A stretch of DNA of 64,000 nucleotides from Saprospiraceae bacterium (GTDB taxonomy: Bacteria; Bacteroidota; Bacteroidia; Chitinophagales; Saprospiraceae): contig JADKBS010000023.1 of assembly GCA_016714985.1 (NCBI GenBank), positions 62,001 to 126,000 on the forward strand. The letters are read 5' to 3'. The translations under genes and the position numbers were made by a program. The notes under the pieces are model-generated. The model had not been told where the DNA came from. It did no database searches and saw only the letters and a program-made list of their open reading frames with translations. Shown one piece after another: positions 33,071-39,678 of this stretch (positions within the stretch are counted from its first letter, which is position 1; every line of letters starts with the position of its first letter).

Positions 33071-34632
33071 TGTCCCAATTGTTTTTTCAAGTAATCCACC
33101 AATTCAGTTAATGGAACTTCCTGCTGCACTTGACTAATCCATGCTTGTTTGTCAGTGGTTGTGGCTTCGAGTTCCTTGCCGAGTTTTAGGTTCTTGACCG
33201 TGGCTACTCCCTTGGCAGCTTCATTGCCACCGATGAAAATGGCTAATGGACAGTTCTTCTTATCAGCGTATGCCATTTGCTTGTTCACCTTTTTGAAGCC
33301 CTTTGCATTGCCCACATAGACCTCAGCCGTGATGCCAGCATCCCGCAGCATCCTTGCGATGCGGTAGTATTCAGGTTGCAGTTCATCGTCGAAATAGGCG
33401 ATGAAAACGGGGCCTTGCGCTGTCACTTGGCCTGGCTTGGCCATGCGCAGCAGTTCCGCCAAACGGTCAACGCCGATGGAGGCACCCGTGGCGGGCACTT
33501 TGAGGCCCAAGAGTTTTTCCACCAAGCCGTCGTAACGGCCACCACCGCAGATGGAGCCGAATTTGCGCTCCCGGCCTTTCTCATCCTTGGCGACCAACAA
33601 AGATTCCACCTCGAACACAGGGCCAGTATAGTAGGCCATGCCCCGCATCAGCGATGGGTCGAACTGAATGCGGGATTCATCGAAGCCCAGCTTTGTCCAG
33701 AGGCTATCCATTTTTTGTAGCTCCGCAATTCCTTCGGTAGCCGTGGGATTGGTGGCAGCCGCTTCTTCGAATTTGCGGAGCACCTCAGCCCTAGTTGATA
33801 GTCCCGTTGCCATTTTCAGAAAACCGACAATTTTCTCAATCGTATCACTGCTTAGGCCGAGGCCATCAATCTTGGACCCGGAAGCGTCTTCCCTACCCTT
33901 CCCCAGTTCGAGCTTTACGTCGTCCCAGCCGATTTTGTCCAATTTGTCAATGACACGAAGCACAGCGCCTTCCTGTTCCTCATTGATAATGCCAACGGAT
34001 TCGAGGAAGCCTTTCAGCACCTTGCGATTATTCACCTTGACTATATAGGTGCCTCGTTCCAAGCCTATTGCCTCCAAGGCATCGGAAAGAATCATGCAAG
34101 CCTCGGCATCGGCGGCCACATCAGAGGTACCTACGGTATCAAAGTCCAATTGCCAGAACTCCCGGAAGCGTCCCGGCAGCAGCTTCAATTCATAGCGATA
34201 AACGGGACCATATTGATAGCGCCGGAAAAGTGGCGCATTGGATTCCATGATTTGACCCCGCTTTACATCCATGAACAGCCGCTCGGAATAGACCCTCGCC
34301 AGTGGTGCCGTTAGGTCGTAACGCATGGCAAGTGGATGAAAGTCCATCACCACTTTTGCGTCAGCATCCCGCATTTCGTTGCCATCGGCCAACAGGACTG
34401 GCTCCTCTTCGGGATTGCGAAAGTTGTAAACGCCTTTGTCCACGGTGTCTTCGTCGGGCATATACTTGCCAAGGGCATCGGCGTATTCCAGCACAGGGGT
34501 GTCCCAATGCTCAAATCCGTAGGAGCGATAGACCTTGCCTGCTTCCCGAATAATGGTTTGGCGGAGTTCGTTCAAGTCTGCGTCTATGTCCCGAAACCCC
34601 TTGATTTTGCGTGGGATGTTGCCTCTTTCCAT
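33067..34632 (-). CDS. hisS: histidyl-tRNA synthetase
   Basis: A 521-residue class II aminoacyl-tRNA synthetase. Motif 1 region is at about 30-60; motif 2 is VYRYELKLLPGRFREFWQLD (from about 144) followed by FDTVG; the histidine signature is GMAYYTGPVFEV (about 351-362); motif 3 is GASIGVDRLAELL; a C-terminal anticodon-binding domain ends the protein. It is longer than E. coli HisRS (424) because of an insert at about 225-310. The motif 2 sequence GRFREFWQLDFDTVG resembles the divergent alphaproteobacterial HisRS type more than the E. coli GRYRQFHQ type. ATG 34632 is the family start; the upstream extension is a translation of the hairpin repeat. tRNA-His lies just upstream. Confidence 0.96.
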   Translation of the reverse strand: MERGNIPRKIKGFRDIDADLNELRQTIIREAGKVYRSYGFEHWDTPVLEYADALGKYMPDEDTVDKGVYNFRNPEEEPVLLADGNEMRDADAKVVMDFHPLAMRYDLTAPLARVYSERLFMDVKRGQIMESNAPLFRRYQYGPVYRYELKLLPGRFREFWQLDFDTVGTSDVAADAEACMILSDALEAIGLERGTYIVKVNNRKVLKGFLESVGIINEEQEGAVLRVIDKLDKIGWDDVKLELGKGREDASGSKIDGLGLSSDTIEKIVGFLKMATGLSTRAEVLRKFEEAAATNPTATEGIAELQKMDSLWTKLGFDESRIQFDPSLMRGMAYYTGPVFEVESLLVAKDEKGRERKFGSICGGGRYDGLVEKLLGLKVPATGASIGVDRLAELLRMAKPGQVTAQGPVFIAYFDDELQPEYYRIARMLRDAGITAEVYVGNAKGFKKVNKQMAYADKKNCPLAIFIGGNEAAKGVATVKNLKLGKELEATTTDKQAWISQVQQEVPLTELVDYLKKQLGQ

Positions 34633-34635
34633 TTT

Positions 34636-34707
34636 GAAGGATTGAAGGATTGAAGGATTGAAGGAAGAACACCGAAGTGTATTCAATCTTTCAATCCCTC
34701 AATCATT
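34636..34707 (-). promoter_or_regulatory. hairpin of 8-base repeats at the hisS start codon
   Basis: Plus-strand GAAGGATT occurs three times in tandem (34636-34659) plus GAAGGAA. The complementary arm TTCAATCTTTCAATCCCTCA starts at 34682. On the hisS message this gives a long hairpin topped by ACAC-UUCG-GUGU, its 3' arm ending about three bases before the ATG. It could control translation of hisS. Confidence 0.6.
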
Positions 34708-34720
34708 GACCATAAGAAAA

Positions 34721-34754
34721 CAAAAAAGCATTACCTCGATGAAGTAATGCTTTT
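34721..34754 (-). terminator. terminator after tRNA-His
   Basis: Perfect stem AAAAGCATTAC / GTAATGCTTTT with a 9-base loop; the minus strand continues into TTTTTTG. It lies five bases beyond the tRNA 3' end and separates it from hisS. Confidence 0.85.
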
Positions 34755-34758
34755 GAAG

Positions 34759-34833
34759 TCCCCTCGAGTGGGTTCGAACCGCTGACCTCCGGAACCACAA
34801 TCCGGCGCTCTAACCAACTGAGCTACAAGGGGA
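34759..34833 (-). tRNA. tRNA-His (GTG)
   Basis: Cloverleaf on the minus strand: acceptor CCCCTTG/CGAGGGG, D-arm GCTCAGTTGGTTAGAGC, anticodon arm CCGGA-TTGTGGT-TCCGG with anticodon GTG, variable loop AGGTC and T-arm around TTCGAAC (one C-A mismatch). No CCA is encoded. The base before position 1 is T and position 73 is A, so the normal G-1:C73 pair of bacterial tRNA-His is absent; position 1:72 is C:G. It is transcribed toward hisS. Confidence 0.93.
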
Positions 34834-34882
34834 TATTAATGATGATGATTGTTTCGAATCATAGGTGCCTATTAAAGCGGGG

Positions 34883-34890
34883 CAAATGTA
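34883..34890 (-). promoter_or_regulatory. -7 promoter box for tRNA-His
   Basis: Minus-strand TACATTTG fits TAnnTTTG, 50 bases before the tRNA 5' end. Confidence 0.5.
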
Positions 34891-34998
34891 AGAATAGTTC
34901 CCGATGATTTCAAAATGTTTAATGGGTCAAAAATTTCTTGACTCACGAGAATTTTTGAGGCTAGCAGACTAACACCCTCATTATTAGGTGGGTAGATT

Positions 34999-35046
34999 TG
35001 GCCATTTGCCGTTGGTCAACAGCCAACAGCCAACGGCAAATGGCCA
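34999..35046. repeat. perfect 17-bp inverted repeat with 7-base units
   Basis: TGGCCATTTGCCGTTGG (34999-35015) and its exact complement (35030-35046). The loop and right arm contain CAACAGC CAACAGC CAACGGC, three near-identical heptamers. It lies just past the stop of the T9SS cargo gene but has no T-run, so a terminator role is uncertain. Confidence 0.75.
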
Positions 35047-35055
35047 GAAGAATGA

Positions 35056-36888
35056 TTACAACTTCACTACCCTACCCTGCATAAACCCATCCGGCGTCTG
35101 CACTTTCAACTGATAGGTTCCGTTGGGCAAATGGCCAAGTTGGAGTTCTTTTCGTACATGGGATTCGAAACTGATTGCATTTTCAACCTTCACCAACTTA
35201 CCCATGCTGTCGAAAAGCTGAAAAGCAAGCTCACCAGGTTTTTCCATCGTAAAATCAACCATCAAATCGCCCCACGTCGGGTTGGGGGAAAGCACCAAAC
35301 TACTTGCAGTTCTTGTAACTTCGTTGGCAGCTGAGGCACAAGTAAAAGCTGGATTGTAAGAAACACCAAGGCTGAATTCGTTGGTGCAACCAGTGCTATT
35401 GTTGGTCACTTGAAGTGCCATTAGAAAAACGCCAGGTTGCATCAGGCAATAAAAAGGGCCATTCTCACCCGGCAGTATTGCGCCGTCCATGAACCACTGG
35501 AGTGTGTAGTCGGCTGGCAATTGGGAGGGGTCAGAAAGCGCGTATTCATTGCCAGTCACGTTGAAGGTAGGCACGTTGGGGAGCGGTGAAAAGATAACCG
35601 CAACCGGAGCCGACTGGGCCCTGCAACCATCGAGGCTGGTGTGCTCAACCCAATAAGCGCCGGGACCATTCACCGATAATGCTTGGGAAGTCTCCCCAAA
35701 CAATACAATTGTGTCTTGGTACCATTGCAGCCCTTGGTCATAATCAGCCACGAGGTCAATGGACTCACCAATGCAAATGTCCACCGTGCCATTGGGTACG
35801 AGAATTGGGTCGGCAGGTTGTTCATAGACCGTTACAAAACCGGAGGAATTGATGTTGACAACCGGATGAATGATGTCAACTTGTACCTCCAGGTCACCAC
35901 TAACGAGTACGCCACTATTGGTTTTGGTGAAATAAACATAGCCACAGCTTTCAGAGCCAAACGTATCCTCATCCCTAACTTCAAGCTCGTAAGTACCGTC
36001 AGTCAGAAAAAGGTTCACATTGAAAATGGCGGGGAAATCCACATTGTCTAACACAGAGGAGGTATAAATCAAATTACCAAGTGGGTCCTTTAATTTTAGG
36101 TAAAGGTCGGGAGGAACGTTGAGCACCACATCGTCGCAACTTGCACCAAGCACCCGTACCGTGGATATTTGGTAACCGAATGTATCAATGGTTGCGGCGT
36201 ATTTCACTTCGTAAACACCTGGTGCGCTAAAGGTTAAAGCGGGAGGGTTTTCCAAGTTGGAAGTTGTGCCATTTCCAAAATCCCAAGCATAAGCATAACC
36301 ATTGTTTCCATTGGATTGGACATTGTTTTGGAAACTGACCGTTACCGCACCGCAGCCCGAATTATTTTGCATGGCAAAACCATCGTTGTTACTCACCGCC
36401 GGGAGAATAGTTATAGGAAATGAAAACGAAGTGGATTGGCCAATTGTCAGGACAGTAGCGGTCACGAATACTTCTACGTTGTAAACACCGGGCTGTAACG
36501 GCGTTCCGCAGAACTTCACGCAACCGTCGGGTTGGTTACTGGGATTGAAAGACATCTGATTGGCCTCCCAACTTAGGCCCGGCGGCACATTCACGACGGA
36601 ATTGATGGTGATGTTGCTGATGGGCAAACCGGCTGGTGTGCTGGGGTCGGTAGCATTCACCGGGGTTGTGGTCTTTGGCATCCTAAAACTGATGTCGGTG
36701 TCGTAATACTGTCCGGCTATGCCTTCGGCAGCGGTGCTCAAAAAAATGGTGTCATTGGGGAGCGGGGGCAGACTGATGGCACAACCGGGGCAACCAGTTT
36801 GGGCCATTGTTGTTAATGAAAAAAAACCTGCAAAAAATAGGAATGCGATGGCCGTAAGCCAAAACTTGTGTGGAGGAACTTTGCGCAT
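35056..36888 (-). CDS. secreted PKD-domain protein with T9SS type A sorting domain
   Basis: A 610-residue exported protein. Signal peptide ends near TTMAQ. A conserved N-terminal region (ISLPPLPNDTIFL ... YYDTDISFRMPKTTTPV) is followed by putative-Ig strands to about residue 165. A PKD domain follows at about 170-250 (VSFQNNVQS ... YAYAWDFGNGTTSNLENPPA). Further beta domains follow, then a C-terminal type A sorting domain (LVLSPNPTWGDLMVDF ... LFDSMGKLVKVE ... LPNGTYQLKVQT). It should be exported by the T9SS and anchored at the surface. A near-consensus promoter box (TACCTTCG, 36972-36979, minus strand) lies upstream. Ligand unknown. Confidence 0.88.
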   Translation of the reverse strand: MRKVPPHKFWLTAIAFLFFAGFFSLTTMAQTGCPGCAISLPPLPNDTIFLSTAAEGIAGQYYDTDISFRMPKTTTPVNATDPSTPAGLPISNITINSVVNVPPGLSWEANQMSFNPSNQPDGCVKFCGTPLQPGVYNVEVFVTATVLTIGQSTSFSFPITILPAVSNNDGFAMQNNSGCGAVTVSFQNNVQSNGNNGYAYAWDFGNGTTSNLENPPALTFSAPGVYEVKYAATIDTFGYQISTVRVLGASCDDVVLNVPPDLYLKLKDPLGNLIYTSSVLDNVDFPAIFNVNLFLTDGTYELEVRDEDTFGSESCGYVYFTKTNSGVLVSGDLEVQVDIIHPVVNINSSGFVTVYEQPADPILVPNGTVDICIGESIDLVADYDQGLQWYQDTIVLFGETSQALSVNGPGAYWVEHTSLDGCRAQSAPVAVIFSPLPNVPTFNVTGNEYALSDPSQLPADYTLQWFMDGAILPGENGPFYCLMQPGVFLMALQVTNNSTGCTNEFSLGVSYNPAFTCASAANEVTRTASSLVLSPNPTWGDLMVDFTMEKPGELAFQLFDSMGKLVKVENAISFESHVRKELQLGHLPNGTYQLKVQTPDGFMQGRVVKL

Positions 36889-37073
36889 AAATGGTCTAAG
36901 TTGTGTGATGGAAATGGTGCAAACGAAGCAAGGTTTTGCTTCCTATTGGGCAGGCTCTTAGCTGTGTGGTGCGAAGGTAAAACGGAAGGATGGTTTTCAG
37001 GATAATTTTCCATAAAAACAGTGGGTGGATGGAAATTATGAGCATCTTTCGGCATCGCAGTAACAGCATTCAA

Positions 37074-37094
37074 AACTCGAAACTCGAAACTCGG
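37074..37094 (+). repeat. three tandem heptamers in the yhhQ leader
   Basis: AACTCGA, AACTCGA, AACTCGG in direct tandem, ending 28 bases before the start codon of the YhhQ-family gene. Read as CGAAACT units they resemble the TGAAACC/TGAAACT units in the metH leader. Confidence 0.6.
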
Positions 37095-37121
37095 AATTCA
37101 AAGCTGCCTAAATTTACCGGA

Positions 37122-37895
37122 ATGAAATACCTTTTATCGCAAAAGCATCTTCAACTTTTCATCGTGCTGGCTGGATTTTTTGTTACAAACGCAATTGTAG
37201 CGGAGTTCATCGGGGTGAAAATCTTTGCTTTTGAAGAGACGTTCGGCCTGCCGCCACTTTCATGGAACTTGTTCGGGCAAAGTGGTTCACTGAACCTAAC
37301 GGCTGGCGTACTCCTTTGGCCAGTGGTCTTCATCATGACCGACCTCATCAACGAGTATTATGGGAAGCGGGCAGTCAAGCTGTTATCATGGCTCACTGCG
37401 GCCTTGATATCTTATGCCTTTCTGATGGTTTTCCTCGCCATCAATTTAGTACCAGCCGATTGGTGGGTTGATTCGGCTCAAGGCAGGGGCATAGCCAATA
37501 GACAGGCCGCTTTCGGCAACATCTTCGGACAAGGGCTATGGATAATCGGCGGTTCGCTGATTGCCTTTTTGGTGGGCCAAGTAGTGGATGCGGCCATTTT
37601 TCACCGGCTGCGACATTACACGGGGGAGAGCAAGCTCTGGTTGCGCTCAACTGGTTCGACCCTCGTTTCCCAGTTCCTCGACAGTTATGTGGTGTTGTAC
37701 ATCGCCTTCGTGCTAAACCCACAGGAGCACTGGAGCATGAACCTGTTCTTGGCGGTGGGCACGGTGAACTATTGCTACAAGTTTTTTGTGGCCATTTTGT
37801 TGACGCCAGTCATTTATCTCGTCCACAACCTTATAGACAGGTACCTCGGCGAGCAGAATGCAAAGGAACTGATAGCGGAAGCAAAGCGGCATTAG
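37122..37895 (+). CDS. YhhQ/ECF-type queuosine-precursor transporter
   Basis: A 257-residue integral membrane protein with about six helices. Family features are FFVTNAIVAEFIGVKIF near the N-terminus, GVLLWPVVFIMTDLINEYYG (the conserved vitamin-uptake-like motif), GQVVDAAIFHRLR and STLVSQFLDSYVVLYIAF. YhhQ imports queuosine precursors (preQ0/preQ1) or queuine in characterised bacteria. ATG 37122 gives the normal N-terminus; the frame upstream merely translates the heptamer tract. The stop overlaps the convergent gene by four bases (TTAG). Confidence 0.9.
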   Translation: MKYLLSQKHLQLFIVLAGFFVTNAIVAEFIGVKIFAFEETFGLPPLSWNLFGQSGSLNLTAGVLLWPVVFIMTDLINEYYGKRAVKLLSWLTAALISYAFLMVFLAINLVPADWWVDSAQGRGIANRQAAFGNIFGQGLWIIGGSLIAFLVGQVVDAAIFHRLRHYTGESKLWLRSTGSTLVSQFLDSYVVLYIAFVLNPQEHWSMNLFLAVGTVNYCYKFFVAILLTPVIYLVHNLIDRYLGEQNAKELIAEAKRH

Positions 37896-38470
37896 GCGTC
37901 CTGACCTTCGATTTTTGGCTTGCCAAAGTTCATCTCAAAGCCTATGCGCTTGGTTGGTTCGTCATCATCGAAGTCTTCCCATGCAGTGATTTCGTGCACA
38001 AATTCCTCGAAGTGACGGATAAAATAGGGCTCCTTCAATTCTTCAGGACGATAGATGGCGATGGTCTTAGGCTGGCGGGGCTGGCCATAGTTTTCGATGA
38101 AAGGGTACTGTATCATCACGATGACCTTCCCATTGAACAATTGCTGGTAGATAATCGAGCCGCCATGGCGAATCAAAGGCATTTCGATGCCATTTTCGAG
38201 CTTTTGGAACATGCCGCTCTTGGTCGTACCCAACGACATTACCACGGCCTCCAAATTCTCCATTTGCACTTTTTCTTCAATTTTTACTTTTAGGTCAACT
38301 TCTTTGGCCATAGCCTGTAAAAGGTTGACAATCATGGGCTTAAGGTCAGACTTCCAACGCATCCTGTACTGCTGTGTGTTGGCCAATACTTCTTTGTAAA
38401 GTTCGACTTTTCGTTTCAGGTTGAAGAGTTCCATCAGTTGGTTGGTTTGTAACTGCAAAGCAGGGTGCAT
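37892..38470 (-). CDS. hypothetical protein
   Basis: A 192-residue soluble protein I do not recognise. An N-terminal helical part (MELFNLKRKVELYKEVLANT ... MAKEVDLKVKIEEK) is followed by a beta-rich middle (MPLIRHGGSIIYQQLFNGKV) and an acidic C-terminus (AWEDFDDDEP). There is no signal peptide. Met13 (38434) is an equally possible start. It looks like a conserved Bacteroidota protein; the only neighbour information is its convergent overlap with the YhhQ-type gene. Confidence 0.65.
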   Translation of the reverse strand: MHPALQLQTNQLMELFNLKRKVELYKEVLANTQQYRMRWKSDLKPMIVNLLQAMAKEVDLKVKIEEKVQMENLEAVVMSLGTTKSGMFQKLENGIEMPLIRHGGSIIYQQLFNGKVIVMIQYPFIENYGQPRQPKTIAIYRPEELKEPYFIRHFEEFVHEITAWEDFDDDEPTKRIGFEMNFGKPKIEGQDA

Positions 38471-38582
38471 CAGTGATTATTGGAAATAAACGCTGTTTTT
38501 TCCAACCACACCCAAACTGTTTAGTGATGTATGTTTTAAAAATCGTAGCATGAATGCTTTCATAACGAGTGGTAAATGTAGT

Positions 38583-38619
38583 AAAAAAACGAAGCCCTTG
38601 GACATCCATCCAAGGGCTT
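38583..38619 (-). terminator. terminator of the 43-residue ORF
   Basis: Perfect 11-bp stem (38592-38602 with 38609-38619); on the minus strand it runs into CGTTTTTTTAC. It lies 35 bp downstream of the small ORF. Confidence 0.85.
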
Positions 38620-38653
38620 TGTTGCAAGTGTAAATGACTTTAGGTGTTCAAAA

Positions 38654-38785
38654 TCAAATCATTGATTGAATCATAATGTAGATACCAGCTAAGCCAAAGG
38701 CTATCAAAAGTGCTGGGAAGATGTTTCCTTCCATCTTGCTTTTGCTAGAATAGTGTTCCGTGCGAGGAGTAGTTTCACTTGACAT
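38654..38785 (-). CDS. small single-pass membrane protein (43 residues)
   Basis: ATG at 38785, TGA at 38654. The peptide starts MSSETTPRTEHYSSKSKMEG and ends in one hydrophobic segment (NIFPALLIAFGLAGIYIMIQ then SMI). The hydrophilic Ser/Thr/Lys-rich head and single membrane helix, plus a dedicated strong terminator 35 bp downstream, support a real short gene. Function unknown; the size and layout resemble small accessory subunits of respiratory or transport complexes, but nothing specific is visible. Confidence 0.55.
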   Translation of the reverse strand: MSSETTPRTEHYSSKSKMEGNIFPALLIAFGLAGIYIMIQSMI

Positions 38786-38805
38786 TGCTCATGGGTTTAG
38801 AATTC

Positions 38806-39297
38806 AAAAAAAAGGATTACAATTAGCCATCGATGCGTCTCAAGTAATCGCATGAAGCTTTCATTTTTGTCGAGCAGACAAATTTTACCTCGAACGCAAT
38901 GCCAAACATGGAAAAATCCAGCCGTGCACCGTCAGGTAAGGTAGTTCCAAACTTGTTTTAATAGACCAATGAGGATTATAATCTGCCTGCCGTTTTTGAA
39001 GCCCTATTCCGAACGATTTTTGGATGAGATGTTCAGGGCATGAAAGCTAAATGCTCAAATTGTCGGTTTCTCTGCTTTCACAGAGGCAAGCGCCACACGG
39101 AGTGTGGGTAAATGGTGTCTAATAGATCAGTCCAGTACGTTTTTTACCAAGTGTTTCACAGTTGTGCATTTCCGAAGGTAAGCACATAAACCTTTTCGTC
39201 GTTTACGCTACTTGAATCAGCGGCGTCGCTTGTATGATGCCAAAGCTTTTTTCTTGACATTCCACTTAGCTCCAACGGTGGATCGTCAGTGGTGTTG
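38806..39297 (-). ncRNA. candidate structured RNA or leader transcript
   Basis: A minus-strand unit bounded by a TACCTTTG promoter box (39298-39305) and, at 38806-38850, a GATTAC/GTAATC hairpin followed by eight T's. Inside are local hairpins: CCACT...AGTGG near the 5' end, CCACAC-TCC-GTGTGG (39093-39107) and CTCTG...CAGAG (39070-39085). There is no ORF longer than about 34 codons. I checked by eye for tmRNA, RNase P and SRP RNA hallmarks and found none. It might also be the leader of the 43-residue ORF just downstream. Confidence 0.35.
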
Positions 39298-39305
39298 CAA
39301 AGGTA
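39298..39305 (-). promoter_or_regulatory. -7 promoter box for the candidate RNA
   Basis: Minus-strand TACCTTTG fits TAnnTTTG in very AT-rich upstream DNA; no TTG at the ideal -33 position. Confidence 0.4.
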
Positions 39306-39678
39306 ATTTATAAATTTATATTTTTAGTATATTTTTCAAAAAAATTTTCATTTTGCCTGTAATCAGCGGCAAACACAACCTTGATTTTCTGACAAAATAG
39401 GAACAGGTGATGGCATCGTCCAACAAAATCGAAATTGGGAACATCACAGAATTAAGGGGAAACAAAACTGAAAAAAAATAAATTAACTGAGAATTTGGAT
39501 TAAAAATGCTGATTACTGGGTATTTTGGCTTTATCTTTGGCCTTTGAATACAAGCTTTCCAACCAGCATTGTTGCAGCCCATTTTTCCGAGTTATTAAGT
39601 TCGTTAGTCCCGTAAGTTTGGCGGGTAAGATTTTTTTTCAGATTTACATTTTGGTGCTGGTTGACAAATTATAATCTC
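39306..39678. other. AT-rich intergenic region before the HYR/dockerin protein gene
   Basis: About 370 bp of AT-rich DNA. It holds a consensus -7 box TATCTTTG at 39532-39539, about 140 bases before the next start codon. I see no other gene or repeat. Confidence 0.5.

Noticed and set aside
34633..34686. Longer start for hisS
   Set aside because: The extra residues translate the 8-base hairpin repeats, and HisRS proteins begin at the following Met.
34636..34710. CRISPR-like array
   Set aside because: The units are 8 bases, directly tandem without spacers, and form one hairpin; there are no cas genes anywhere in the window.
36990..37121. Longer start for the YhhQ-type gene
   Set aside because: The extra residues (NSKLETRNSKLPKFTG) are the heptamer repeat translated; the protein family starts at the ATG at 37122.
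39155..39268. tmRNA or a 34-codon peptide in the minus-strand transcript
   Set aside because: A NDEKVYVL-like stretch recalls an ssrA tag, but there is no tRNA-like acceptor/T-arm, no GGTTTCGACA-type sequence and the frame does not end in an ALAA-type tag. As a gene it is too short and lacks support.
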